From Pseudomonas sp. GM41(2012) (GTDB lineage: Bacteria > Pseudomonadota > Gammaproteobacteria > Pseudomonadales > Pseudomonadaceae), in assembly GCF_000282315.2 (NCBI RefSeq), contig NZ_AKJN02000006.1, forward strand, positions 1,364,001-1,428,000: 64,000 bases of DNA. Reading direction: 5' to 3'. The notes under the pieces were generated by a model. It was given only the letters and a program-made list of their open reading frames with translations, was not told the origin of the DNA and did no database searches. Below are positions 8,764 through 16,508 of this stretch, piece after piece (the stretch's first letter is position 1; every line of letters begins with the position of its first letter). The translations under genes and the position numbers were made by a program.

Positions 8764-9623
8764 GATTTGAATTCCGGAATGTCAGGCTTCGCACCCCAGG
8801 CGCAGAATCCCGCACCCTCCGCCGGAAACTGCCGAGGCTGGTGGCTTGCATCATTCTCTGGAGAGATCAGGCTAACCCCTGTCGAGTATTCGTAGGTCAT
8901 GCCGTCAGGTCCCTCGAAGTAGAGGAACATCGCGCCCGAGGTGGGGTGGCGGCCCGGGCCAAAGAGGATGCGAATGCCCCGCTCAACCAGGAAGTAGTAG
9001 GCGCGCATCAAGTCATCGACGGTTTCCACCTGGTGGTTGATGTGTTGCACACCGGGATGGGACGAAGGGAACAACGCGATCTTGTGATGGACCTCGTCGA
9101 TGCGCAGTAGCGGCGCCTCGCCAATTCGGTCACTGACCCTGGCGTTTGCCAGCTGAGTCCAGAACAGTTCATCACGCCGGGCATTCAGGGTGCGCAAGCC
9201 AATGTGGCTGAAACCGGTGATACCGGCATCGCGACTCGGGAAATAGCGTCGCCCGCTGGCATGGGGACGCAAGACCAGTTCGATGTTGTTGCCGCTGGGA
9301 TCCTTGAAGCGAATGAAGTCGTCGACATAACGCACTTCAGCGTCTGCACGCGAGCCATGCTGTACGTCGAATTCATGACGCTCCAGCAACACCGCGGCGT
9401 CTTCCAGGTCTTGCGCTGTCCTGACCTCGAACGCTGTCGTGGTTTCCTGCGGATCGCCCTCGTAATAGCAGAGCGTGTGGTCGCGACTGTCCGATCGGAA
9501 GTACACCGCGTCGTTGGCTTCTCGGGCGATCTGCAGTCCGAGAACCTGAGTGGCGTAGCGACGCGCTTCGTCCAGATTCGCGGTACCCAACCGTATGTAT
9601 CGAATGTCATGCAGGTTGATCAT
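8760..9623 (-). CDS. Extradiol ring-cleavage dioxygenase (VOC superfamily, type I)
   Basis: This two-domain glyoxalase/bleomycin-fold protein has 287 residues, the size of catechol 2,3-dioxygenases. The Fe(II) triad is visible in the second domain: His140 (GFSHIG), His194 (GVQHIN) and Glu245 (MTYEYS). The start is the ATG at 9623 (MINLHDIRYIRLG), with AGAGGA nine bases upstream. It is the first gene of the meta-pathway operon and is coupled to the class II aldolase-like gene, which hints that its substrate is a catechol with a carboxyl group. The exact substrate (2,3-dihydroxybenzoate, catechol or another) is not decided by sequence. Confidence 0.88.
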   Translation of the reverse strand: MINLHDIRYIRLGTANLDEARRYATQVLGLQIAREANDAVYFRSDSRDHTLCYYEGDPQETTTAFEVRTAQDLEDAAVLLERHEFDVQHGSRADAEVRYVDDFIRFKDPSGNNIELVLRPHASGRRYFPSRDAGITGFSHIGLRTLNARRDELFWTQLANARVSDRIGEAPLLRIDEVHHKIALFPSSHPGVQHINHQVETVDDLMRAYYFLVERGIRILFGPGRHPTSGAMFLYFEGPDGMTYEYSTGVSLISPENDASHQPRQFPAEGAGFCAWGAKPDIPEFKS

Positions 9624-9746
9624 GAGGGATGTCCTCTTATTTATTGTTGTCTGGGATTCATCTTCCCGTTGCCCAATAAATAAAAGAAGCAAATATTAGT
9701 TATTCTCACTATCTGAAATGCTTATAGAGATATCAGCCTTTTCCGG
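9624..9746 (-). promoter_or_regulatory. Probable promoter region of the meta-pathway operon
   Basis: This AT-rich stretch separates the terminator of the MFS gene from the first gene of the lower meta pathway (minus strand). No confident -35/-10 pair or operator could be picked out, but the position makes it the expected promoter for the eight-gene operon, and a LysR-type T-N11-A motif would be expected here. Confidence 0.45.
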
Positions 9747-9782
9747 AAAAAAAAATGCCCCGTATCCGTAGATACGAGGCAT
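9747..9782 (-). terminator. Rho-independent terminator after the MFS gene
   Basis: On the minus strand ATGCCTCGTATC pairs with GATACGGGGCAT (12 bp with one G-U) around TACG and is followed by nine T residues. The hairpin spans 9755-9782 and the A run on the plus strand spans 9747-9755. It ends the transcript of the MFS gene stopping at 9801. Confidence 0.9.
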
Positions 9783-9800
9783 TGGCACTCACGAATCAGG

Positions 9801-11036
9801 TCAACCGATTGCCTCCTTGGCAATGTCTGAAGCGGCAGCCTGAGTACTCATCTCGCCCACTGTTTTATTCCTTGGCATGGAGATCACGAACACTGCGGAG
9901 ATGACGTAGAAGCCGGCGCAGACGATCAATCCCGCTGCCAGGCTATAAAAGCTGGCAATGCCACTGAGCAGCACGGGGGCAAAAGCCGCCAACCCTCGGC
10001 CCATGTTGAAACAGAAGCCCGCCCCCAGCGTTCGCACCCGGATCGGGTACATCTCGCTGAAGTAAGAACCGAACAACCCTGCGAACACCATGAAAAATGC
10101 GTACCCCGCCCCGATCCAGATCAGCGATTGGGTCTGGGTGGTATAGACATAGACCAGCGCCATCATGGATGTCAGCAACAGCGATATGACAATCGTAAGC
10201 CGCTTGCCAATGCGGTCGGCGATGAAACCGAATACGTTCAGGCCAAAGAAATTCCCGAGATGGAGCACCGCCATAAAGCTGGTCATCGACGCCACAGTCA
10301 AGCCACGGTCCTGTATCAGGTAGGTGGGCAGCCACGTGCTGACGCCCCAGGAGCCAAGCAACGCGAAGCTGGCTGCAAGAGACCCCAGCAGGGTGTAACG
10401 AAGTAGCTCAGGCGAAAAAATCTCCCTGACCGATATCCGCTGCGCAGCAGTGCCCTGAGTATCGCGCTGAGCCTTCCAGGCCGGCGATTCAGGAATCAGA
10501 AAATACACATAAATGATCGGCAATATCACCGCGGCGCCGGACACGAAAAACATCAAACGCCATTCCGGCAGCATGAACTTTGCCGCCAGGGCAGCCGCGA
10601 TGGCGCCAATCGGGAAGGCACTGATCACGAAGGATATGGCTCTGGCGCGTTGCTTGGGCGGCCACGTTTCGACGATATAAGCCGAGAGGATCGTCCATAC
10701 CCCGCCGAGCCCAAGACCTGAGAGAAACCTCAGGCCCGCCATTACGTAGAGATCATGAGCGAATGCAAAGACACAGGTCAGTGCGCCGAAGATCGCCAGC
10801 GATGCAATCAATGCCTTGCGCCGGCCGAAGTTGTCGGAGTACCAACCTGTGGCAACGCCGCTCACCCCAATACCCAGCAATGTAGCGCTAGCCAGCGCAC
10901 CCACCTCATGGAGGCTGAAACCCAGGTCCTGGCGGATAACGGGTAGAGCGAGCGTGAGCAGGATGATCTCCATTGCATCAAAGAGGTAGGCGATGAATCC
11001 ACCGATCAGTACGTGCCACTTGGATATTCCAGTCAT
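9801..11036 (-). CDS. MFS transporter, probable aromatic acid importer
   Basis: The product is an inner-membrane secondary transporter of 411 residues with about 12 hydrophobic segments. The loop between segments 2 and 3 reads GWYSDNFGRRKAL, the MFS signature, repeated in weaker form as GFIADRIGKRL after segment 8. It resembles aromatic acid:proton symporters and related carboxylate carriers. It lies 86 bases after the outer-membrane channel gene and before the meta-pathway operon, so uptake of the operon's aromatic substrate is likely. The precise substrate is unknown. Confidence 0.85.
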   Translation of the reverse strand: MTGISKWHVLIGGFIAYLFDAMEIILLTLALPVIRQDLGFSLHEVGALASATLLGIGVSGVATGWYSDNFGRRKALIASLAIFGALTCVFAFAHDLYVMAGLRFLSGLGLGGVWTILSAYIVETWPPKQRARAISFVISAFPIGAIAAALAAKFMLPEWRLMFFVSGAAVILPIIYVYFLIPESPAWKAQRDTQGTAAQRISVREIFSPELLRYTLLGSLAASFALLGSWGVSTWLPTYLIQDRGLTVASMTSFMAVLHLGNFFGLNVFGFIADRIGKRLTIVISLLLTSMMALVYVYTTQTQSLIWIGAGYAFFMVFAGLFGSYFSEMYPIRVRTLGAGFCFNMGRGLAAFAPVLLSGIASFYSLAAGLIVCAGFYVISAVFVISMPRNKTVGEMSTQAAASDIAKEAIG

Positions 11037-11122
11037 GATTTCACCTGGTTCTAATTATTGGACAGTGATGTTCATTCAAGGGGCGCCATGTTGTTTATGG
11101 CTTCCCTGGGAGGAGGTGACGT

Positions 11123-12070
11123 TCAGAATCGGTAAACGGCCTGCAGCCAGATTCGATCACCTTCGGCTCGGTTCTCGACCTTTGTCTCGTGCTGCCATTT
11201 CATGACAAACCCGATTGCCGGGGTCTGGTATTTGATCGCGGGGCCGATCGCGGCGACTTGACCACGGTTACCATCCAGGTAGGTCTCGCCATTCTTCTCA
11301 TCATCGCTGACCTGCTTGTACAGATAGCCGTTCACGCCTACCTGCCATTCGCGGGTGATGTTGTAGCCGATGTTGTAGTCGGCGTTGAACTCACGGCCGG
11401 AGCGATAGTTGGTTTCGGAGTTCTCGCCGTTGATCATGTAGATGAGCTTGGCGCTGACCTCCAGATTCTCCAGCGGATAGGCGGTAAATGAATACCAGGG
11501 CCCGTAAGCCCATGTGTTTCGACCCGGGTTGAAAAGGCGGTCCTTGTCATAGGAACCGATGGGCGCAAACACATCCAGGCCGAGTAACTGGTGGTACCGT
11601 GGAGAGCTCCAACCCAATACAAATGGAACCACCGTCAGATCGCCGACGCCTTCTTGATGGTCGCTGCGATGAACGCGACCACGAGGCGTATCGACATCGA
11701 AACTGATGTCACCCTTGATCAAGGGCAAGGCAAGGCGACTGGCCAGTTTGGCACCCAGTATCGAGAAGTCCTGATAGACGTAATCCACGCGTATCGACAG
11801 TGCCTGGACATTAAGGTCAAAGTTGTGAATACCTTGTTTTTTATCGCCCTCGCCGTCCAGCGTTTTGTTCGCACTGTAGTCGGACAAGTAGAAGAACTCG
11901 GTAAAGCCTGGCGGTGGCATCTTTCCCGCGCCGACCGTATTCACACCCAGTGGGTATGAACTGCCGCCGCCCTCTGTTGCCTGGGCAAGCGGAACACAAA
12001 GAAGACCGATGCAGAGGGTGCTGATCCAGACGTTTGACGCGCGCAAGGTAGGTGATTTTAGTGTGTTCAT
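11123..12070 (-). CDS. Outer-membrane channel, MetA-pathway-of-phenol-degradation family
   Basis: This 315-residue protein has an N-terminal signal peptide (hydrophobic TLCIGLLCVPLAQA, cut after AQA) followed by alternating beta strands rich in aromatic residues and a terminal Phe in LQAVYRF, the outer-membrane barrel signature. It matches the phenol MetA-pathway / SphA-like family found beside aromatic degradation genes. I chose the ATG at 12070 (MNTLKSPTLR) with GGAA upstream; an ATG four codons earlier is possible. It probably passes the aromatic substrate or its esters across the outer membrane for the adjacent MFS carrier. Confidence 0.85.
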   Translation of the reverse strand: MNTLKSPTLRASNVWISTLCIGLLCVPLAQATEGGGSSYPLGVNTVGAGKMPPPGFTEFFYLSDYSANKTLDGEGDKKQGIHNFDLNVQALSIRVDYVYQDFSILGAKLASRLALPLIKGDISFDVDTPRGRVHRSDHQEGVGDLTVVPFVLGWSSPRYHQLLGLDVFAPIGSYDKDRLFNPGRNTWAYGPWYSFTAYPLENLEVSAKLIYMINGENSETNYRSGREFNADYNIGYNITREWQVGVNGYLYKQVSDDEKNGETYLDGNRGQVAAIGPAIKYQTPAIGFVMKWQHETKVENRAEGDRIWLQAVYRF

Positions 12071-12219
12071 CTCATGTTCCATTTTTATTTTTGTATTACG
12101 GAGGAGAGTTTTTTTGGAACTTTCAGCGTTGGCGTTACTTAAAAACGGCTGGCAAATTTCAGGTGCAGCGATGCACACCGTCATTTGTCAGGACGCTGCA
12201 AACAGTTGAGTTATTCAAT

Positions 12220-12242
12220 GGCCGGGCACTGATTGCCCGGCC
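12220..12242 (-). terminator. Hairpin terminator after the FAH-family gene
   Basis: GGCCGGGCA at 12220-12228 pairs with TGCCCGGCC at 12234-12242 around five bases. On the minus strand it lies 12 bases after the hydrolase stop and is followed by ATTGAATAAC. It probably ends the 15761-12255 operon before the channel gene. Confidence 0.6.
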
Positions 12243-12254
12243 GTCAGCACGGTA

Positions 12255-13208
12255 TTAGCGAATAGTGGTTTCCAGCTCGCCGAGCCCTTCGATGCAGACT
12301 TTCAATACATCGCCGCGGTCCAGGAATGTGTGGCTTTCCATGCCCACGCCTGCCGGTGTTCCCGTCAACAGCACATCACCGGGAAACAGGTCGATGGTCT
12401 GGCTCAGATAGGAAATCTGCTCTGCAACGCCGTACATATGGTTGCGGGTATTGGAATCCTGTACCCACGCGCCGTTCCTCGACAGCTTGATATTCAAGTT
12501 CTCGGGGTCTTTCACAAATTGTGCTGGCGTCAGGTACGGGCCGAGTGGGCAAGAACCGGTGAAGCATTTGTGTCCAATCCAGTCGAAGCGAAACGGCGAG
12601 CTCGGATCGACTTGCTCGCGGCGCAGTCGATCACGCGCGGACAGGTCATTGGCGCAGGTGTAACCCGCCACATAGTCGAGTGCATCTTCAATGGAGACGC
12701 GCGATGCTCTCTTGCCGATCACCACCGCCAACTCGGCTTCCCAATCGAGCATGCGGACACCTTCCGGAAAGTCCACCGCTTGCTTGTGTGCGACCAGACT
12801 GCCGCGGCCGGGTTTGATGAAATGCCAGGGAGCAATGCCCTCGCTGCGCGGATCCAGCGACAGTTTCATGTTGAACGCACGGGCCATGGCTTCGACATGG
12901 TCACGATAGTTTGCTCCCGCGCAATAGATCGTGCCTGGACGTTCCAGAAACGGAGCAAAGTGCAAAGTGGCAAGATCAAGCCGCTGCGACTCATAGAGCG
13001 CTGGCGCTTCAAACACCGCCACTGCAAGCTTTTGCAGCTGCGGATTGGACGTCTCCCAACTATCGAGCAATGTATCGATGGAAGCTGTCGGCAACTCAAG
13101 GCCTGCCGTGGCCACAAGCTGACCGAGATCATAGGCATATTCGCCAACCAGCAGGCCGGTAGCGTTTGACTGGACATCCGTCCGATAGGTGAAAAGCTGA
13201 TACTTCAT
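12255..13208 (-). CDS. Fumarylacetoacetate hydrolase family protein
   Basis: The protein has 317 residues and the FAH C-terminal fold. The central part shows the metal-site motif DWEAELAVVIGK with acidic ligands, followed by GYTCANDLSARD and, near the end, GDVLLTGTPAGVG, all typical of acylpyruvate hydrolases and related isomerases/hydratases. It follows the YCII-like gene by 10 bases and belongs to the operon with the second extradiol dioxygenase. It would suit hydrolysis of an acylpyruvate-type ring-cleavage product, but hydratase or decarboxylase activity is equally possible in this family. Confidence 0.88.
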   Translation of the reverse strand: MKYQLFTYRTDVQSNATGLLVGEYAYDLGQLVATAGLELPTASIDTLLDSWETSNPQLQKLAVAVFEAPALYESQRLDLATLHFAPFLERPGTIYCAGANYRDHVEAMARAFNMKLSLDPRSEGIAPWHFIKPGRGSLVAHKQAVDFPEGVRMLDWEAELAVVIGKRASRVSIEDALDYVAGYTCANDLSARDRLRREQVDPSSPFRFDWIGHKCFTGSCPLGPYLTPAQFVKDPENLNIKLSRNGAWVQDSNTRNHMYGVAEQISYLSQTIDLFPGDVLLTGTPAGVGMESHTFLDRGDVLKVCIEGLGELETTIR

Positions 13209-13218
13209 GGGGCCACCA

Positions 13219-13596
13219 TCACAGGAGCGAAAAGCGTTGGTTGGAAAAGCTGACGTGGAGCGTCAGGCCGCCTTCCATGAGCAGCCACTTGCGTACCTCT
13301 ACGTCATAAACACCCTGGGCAATAAAGGGATCTGACTGGACGATGCGCAGCGCTTCGGCCTGATCCGCTGCACGCAGAATGCTCATGCCGCCCAGTTCAC
13401 CGGGAAAGGTCTGATCCGAGACAAAGGGTCCGGAAGCAAACAACTCGCCGCGTTGCTGCGCCAGAATCGCCCACTTCAAGTGGGCGTCCAGCAGCTCTGG
13501 TACGCGGGTCAGATCCCGTGGCGTACGCATGACCACGAACAGCGGCTTGTTCAACATCCCTGCCAGCAGTTCCTTGGTCGCAGAGCTGTCACTCAT
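13219..13596 (-). CDS. YCII-related (YciI-like) protein
   Basis: This 125-residue protein shows the ferredoxin-like YCII fold: LFVVMRTPRDLTRVPELLDAH, then FASGPFVSDQTF and a C-terminal ILRAADQAEALRIVQSDPF. Members include a chloro-muconolactone dehalogenase and many small proteins of unknown activity beside aromatic catabolism genes. The ATG at 13596 overlaps the stop of the dioxygenase gene by eight bases with GAGG upstream. A role in lactone or side-product handling is inference; no catalytic assignment is possible. Confidence 0.75.
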   Translation of the reverse strand: MSDSSATKELLAGMLNKPLFVVMRTPRDLTRVPELLDAHLKWAILAQQRGELFASGPFVSDQTFPGELGGMSILRAADQAEALRIVQSDPFIAQGVYDVEVRKWLLMEGGLTLHVSFSNQRFSLL

Positions 13597-14521
13597 CACG
13601 CGCCGCCTCGAAGTTCTGAATGAACGTCTCAGGAGGTGGATTGGTTGCCCACACGGCGATCAGGTCTGGTGGTGCCCCGTCGATAGCCAGCCATTCGCTG
13701 TCATCTTCGGGAATGACATCGATGTCCCAGAAGTATTCGACCATGCTGTCCCAAGGGTCGCGGATGTAATGAAAGTAGTTGGAGCCTGCCACATGCCGAC
13801 CCAGGCCAAATGCGCTTTCATAGCCCAGGCTCATCAGGTGTTGAGCGCCCAATTCGATCTCATCAATACCCATCACCTCAAAACTGAGATGGTGCAGGCC
13901 GCTATGGCTGCTCTTGGCCAGGCCCAGTACATGGTGATCACCGCCACAGCCACACCGCAGAAAGGCGATCTTGTCCCCCGCGCGATCAGAGACTTTCATC
14001 CCTAGCACCCGGGTATAGAAGTCAATCGAACGATCCACATCGGGGGTGAATTTGATCAAGTGACCCAAGCGCAACGGTGTCACTCGACGCAACTTCGAGG
14101 ACGGTGTGCACCCGCGCTGACCGATGCGACGGTAACGGCCCGGGGTGTTCGACTCTGGCGTCGGCAAAGGAGCTAGCGGCATGGAGTCGGCGTCGGTGAC
14201 GTGAACCCAATCGCCGGATGGATCACGAAACCACAGCCCTTCTTGCCCGATATCAAACGGTGCCGGATGGATGACCACACCGTGATAGCTCAGATTTTCG
14301 CGAATAGTCTGCAACCCCTCAGCATCGGTACCAAACGAGATGTAGCTGAGTTGCTTTGTAGTACCAGGCATCAGCCGCACTTGATCCTGGGCGCGCCCTT
14401 TGCAACGCAACACCAAATGCTCACCTGCCATGCGGGCTTCGAGCCCGACAGCTTCGTAGAAGGAACGACCTACTTCCAGGTCTGGAACGGTCACGCCTAC
14501 GTGTTGTAGAGAACGAATCAT
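13589..14521 (-). CDS. Second extradiol dioxygenase (VOC superfamily)
   Basis: The product has 310 residues in two VOC domains. The Fe(II) ligands of the type I extradiol family are visible in the second domain: His154 (RLGHLIKF), His211 (GLHHLSFEV) and Glu262 (SMVEYFWD). The second domain ends with HYIRDP. The start MIRSLQHVGVTVPDL at 14521 fits the family; the upstream open frame runs into the NIPSNAP gene. It is only distantly like the first dioxygenase in this window. It lies with NIPSNAP, YCII-like, FAH-family and dehydrogenase genes, so it probably opens a different ring, for example a biphenyl-, phenylpropanoid- or terpenoid-type catechol. Confidence 0.88.
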   Translation of the reverse strand: MIRSLQHVGVTVPDLEVGRSFYEAVGLEARMAGEHLVLRCKGRAQDQVRLMPGTTKQLSYISFGTDAEGLQTIRENLSYHGVVIHPAPFDIGQEGLWFRDPSGDWVHVTDADSMPLAPLPTPESNTPGRYRRIGQRGCTPSSKLRRVTPLRLGHLIKFTPDVDRSIDFYTRVLGMKVSDRAGDKIAFLRCGCGGDHHVLGLAKSSHSGLHHLSFEVMGIDEIELGAQHLMSLGYESAFGLGRHVAGSNYFHYIRDPWDSMVEYFWDIDVIPEDDSEWLAIDGAPPDLIAVWATNPPPETFIQNFEAARDE

Positions 14522-14535
14522 TTTGGATGCTCCTC

Positions 14536-14850
14536 TTAACGGATAGGGGAAAAGGGCGCGGCGCTCAGCAGTTCCACCTGCTGGGCAACCACCAGATGGC
14601 CGTTCTTGCCGAGGAACGCGCGCCACCTTGGGTCGCTGGACAGCGCCGCGCGGCGTTGGGCACGGTCCTCATAGCTGGAGTATCCCCACAACTGAATGAC
14701 CCGATTGATGTCCCCCGTTTCCGGCTTGAAATAACCGATCAGATTGCCCAGCGCCTCGCCCTGAAGTGGCAGCCCCTCCTCCTCGTAAGCACGCAGGAAT
14801 TCGTGCAGGGCGCCAGGCTTGAGTTGATAGGTGCGTTGTTCGATCAGCAT
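14536..14850 (-). CDS. NIPSNAP-family protein
   Basis: This 104-residue protein begins MLIEQRTYQLKPGALHEFL, the typical opening of the NIPSNAP ferredoxin-like fold, and has IQLWGYSSYEDRAQRR in the middle. The ATG overlaps the stop of the dehydrogenase gene by seven bases, and the second dioxygenase follows 14 bases on. NIPSNAP proteins are common in bacterial degradation operons; no reaction is established for this subgroup. It is likely a small dimeric cytosolic protein acting on, or protecting, an intermediate. Confidence 0.85.
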   Translation of the reverse strand: MLIEQRTYQLKPGALHEFLRAYEEEGLPLQGEALGNLIGYFKPETGDINRVIQLWGYSSYEDRAQRRAALSSDPRWRAFLGKNGHLVVAQQVELLSAAPFSPIR

Positions 14851-15761
14851 GTTGTTTTCTCTTTTTTGGAATGTTTCTGGGAATCAGCCTGGGAGTCGGC
14901 CTCGATCAACTTGATCACTGCCGAGATGTCTTCTTCACCGATGCCTTCTTTGATAGCCCGTTGAAAGTAAGGCTTGGCGGCGTTGAACAAAGGCGCGGCG
15001 CTACCGAGCTCCTCGGACAGCTCACTGGCCATATCGATGTACTTCTCCAGCGTGGCGAAAGGTCCTGGCGCCGGCAGGAAGTGACGATCAGCCATCATCG
15101 GTGCTCTTGCGCTGAACATCGTTGAACCACCCGCGCTTTGGCGTATGACCTCAACCACCTGCTGTGCGCTGAACCCTGCTTTCACGCCAAGGTTTAACGC
15201 CTCGGCTGCGGCCAAGGTGTGGATAGTCACGAGATAGTTGGCGATCAATTTCATTGCGACTGCGCACCCAAACCCACCGATGTGGAACTGGATGTCGGCG
15301 ATCGCATCGAGTACCGGCTTGCAGTGCTCCACCAGGTCAGGGTCACCGCCCAGAAACAAGGAAGCCTTGCGTAGGGAAACCATGGATGGAGTACCACTGA
15401 CCTCCGCTTCCAACACCCGCGCACCACGTTGTTCGATACGCTGAGCCATTCGTTGCTTGAAGGCTTTGTGATAGGTGCCGATCTCGATGAGCGTGTGCTG
15501 CGGTCCTATGGACTGAAGCAGGCCATCAGGCCCCTCCATGATTCCCATGTGGGCCACTTCGCTGGGCAGGCAAGTGAGGATGAAGTTTGATTGCGCCGCT
15601 ACGGCGGCTGGGCTTTCGAGCGCGATGCCACCCTGACGGATGAAGGCTTCACGATCTCGACGTCGGTAACCGACAACGCGAAATCCGGCCGCAAGCAGGT
15701 TGGTTGCGATAGGAAGGCCAAGCTGGCCGATTCCCACCATACCGATGGTTATCACAGGCAT
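14844..15761 (-). CDS. 3-hydroxyisobutyrate dehydrogenase-like NAD(P) oxidoreductase
   Basis: The protein has 305 residues. It starts with a Rossmann motif GMVGIGQLGLPIATNL, and the second helix end (GYRRRD) with Arg residues suggests NADP. The substrate-site segment AEVSGTPSMVS stands where beta-hydroxyacid dehydrogenases have DAPVSGG, and the catalytic Lys lies in AMKLIANYL. The C-terminus ends in a basic, Lys-rich tail. It heads the NIPSNAP-dioxygenase operon after a 217-base gap from the carboxymuconolactone-decarboxylase-like gene. It may oxidise or reduce a hydroxy acid intermediate; the substrate is unknown. Confidence 0.88.
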   Translation of the reverse strand: MPVITIGMVGIGQLGLPIATNLLAAGFRVVGYRRRDREAFIRQGGIALESPAAVAAQSNFILTCLPSEVAHMGIMEGPDGLLQSIGPQHTLIEIGTYHKAFKQRMAQRIEQRGARVLEAEVSGTPSMVSLRKASLFLGGDPDLVEHCKPVLDAIADIQFHIGGFGCAVAMKLIANYLVTIHTLAAAEALNLGVKAGFSAQQVVEVIRQSAGGSTMFSARAPMMADRHFLPAPGPFATLEKYIDMASELSEELGSAAPLFNAAKPYFQRAIKEGIGEEDISAVIKLIEADSQADSQKHSKKEKTTC

Positions 15762-15978
15762 TTTTCGCTTCTCTTGTTGTTGTTCTTTTACGCAAAGCTT
15801 GAAGCTCGGCTAAGCGCTAACCTAGGCGCAGCCGGGTTTGGGAGCAAACAGCCCAGGTTATGAATAAGTAGAAGCGAGGGTTATACAAAGGGCGTAAACG
15901 GGCCCGATACCTCAGCCGGGACGCATCCCATCGCTGAGGTTCAGGGGGAACCGGTGTGTTGTCGTTCAGCCAACACGT
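15762..15978. other. Intergenic gap inside the minus-strand aromatic region
   Basis: This 217-base gap holds no gene I can support. ACCTCAGC at 15909-15916 and GCTGAGGT at 15933-15940 form a short inverted repeat without a U tract. A promoter for the 15761-12255 operon would have to lie here. Confidence 0.4.
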
Positions 15979-16296
15979 TCACGTCTCAATCACATCGTCC
16001 GCCCAACTGATGGCCGCAACGACAGTCGGGAAACCGATCGTGCTGGTCAGGGAAATCAGCGTGTGACGGATCTGCTCTGGCGTGGCGCCCGCCTCCAGTG
16101 CCCGTCGGGTATGGCTGTGCACCGCGCCCTCAGAGCGGATGGCCGCCGCGGCACCGAGCTGGATCAGCTGGACAACGATCTCTTCCAGTGGGCCGGTATG
16201 ACGCACCGCCGTACCCAAGGCCTCCACGGCGGCCAGGTAATCCGGGTACTGCTGTTCGAGACGTTGGTAGGTGTTGTGCGCTTTCTTCTTTGTCAT
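15979..16296 (-). CDS. Carboxymuconolactone decarboxylase family protein
   Basis: The product has 105 residues with the AhpD-like all-helical fold: VVQLIQLGAAAAIRSEGAVHSHTRRALEAGATPEQI. There is no cysteine anywhere, so it cannot be an AhpD-type peroxidase; the Glu and His in the helix (SEGAVHSH) suit a decarboxylase or hydrolase. The start is the ATG at 16296 with GAGGAAAC before it; an ATG 10 codons upstream is less likely. It is the first minus-strand gene, divergent from the glutamine-synthetase-like gene with about 210 bases between them, and may be its own unit or lead the next operon. Confidence 0.82.
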   Translation of the reverse strand: MTKKKAHNTYQRLEQQYPDYLAAVEALGTAVRHTGPLEEIVVQLIQLGAAAAIRSEGAVHSHTRRALEAGATPEQIRHTLISLTSTIGFPTVVAAISWADDVIET

Positions 16297-16508
16297 GTTT
16301 GTTTCCTCGCGTTGGAGGGCGATCAATTCGCGCCTTTACGCCCGAGTCATCAGGCTGCGATTTGCGAAACTTGCACACTGCAACAGTAGGCTACGCTTAC
16401 AGCAGCTTATTGCACACGATGCTCGCGTCTGCAGGTTTTGGTTGGTTCTGGAGAGCGTCTGCAACAGCTATTTCAGACAGGCCCAAACAATTCACGCAGG
16501 ACTACGTG
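16297..16508. promoter_or_regulatory. Divergent promoter region
   Basis: The region lies between the carboxymuconolactone-decarboxylase-like gene (minus) and the glutamine-synthetase-like gene (plus), so both promoters must lie here or further upstream. The octamer CTGCAACAG occurs twice (near 16378 and 16459). No confident sigma-70 or sigma-54 promoter was identified. Confidence 0.4.

Noticed and set aside
16381-16470. Repeated CTGCAACAG octamer as an operator pair
   Set aside because: Only two copies with no dyad symmetry and no matching sites elsewhere; I record it but do not claim function.
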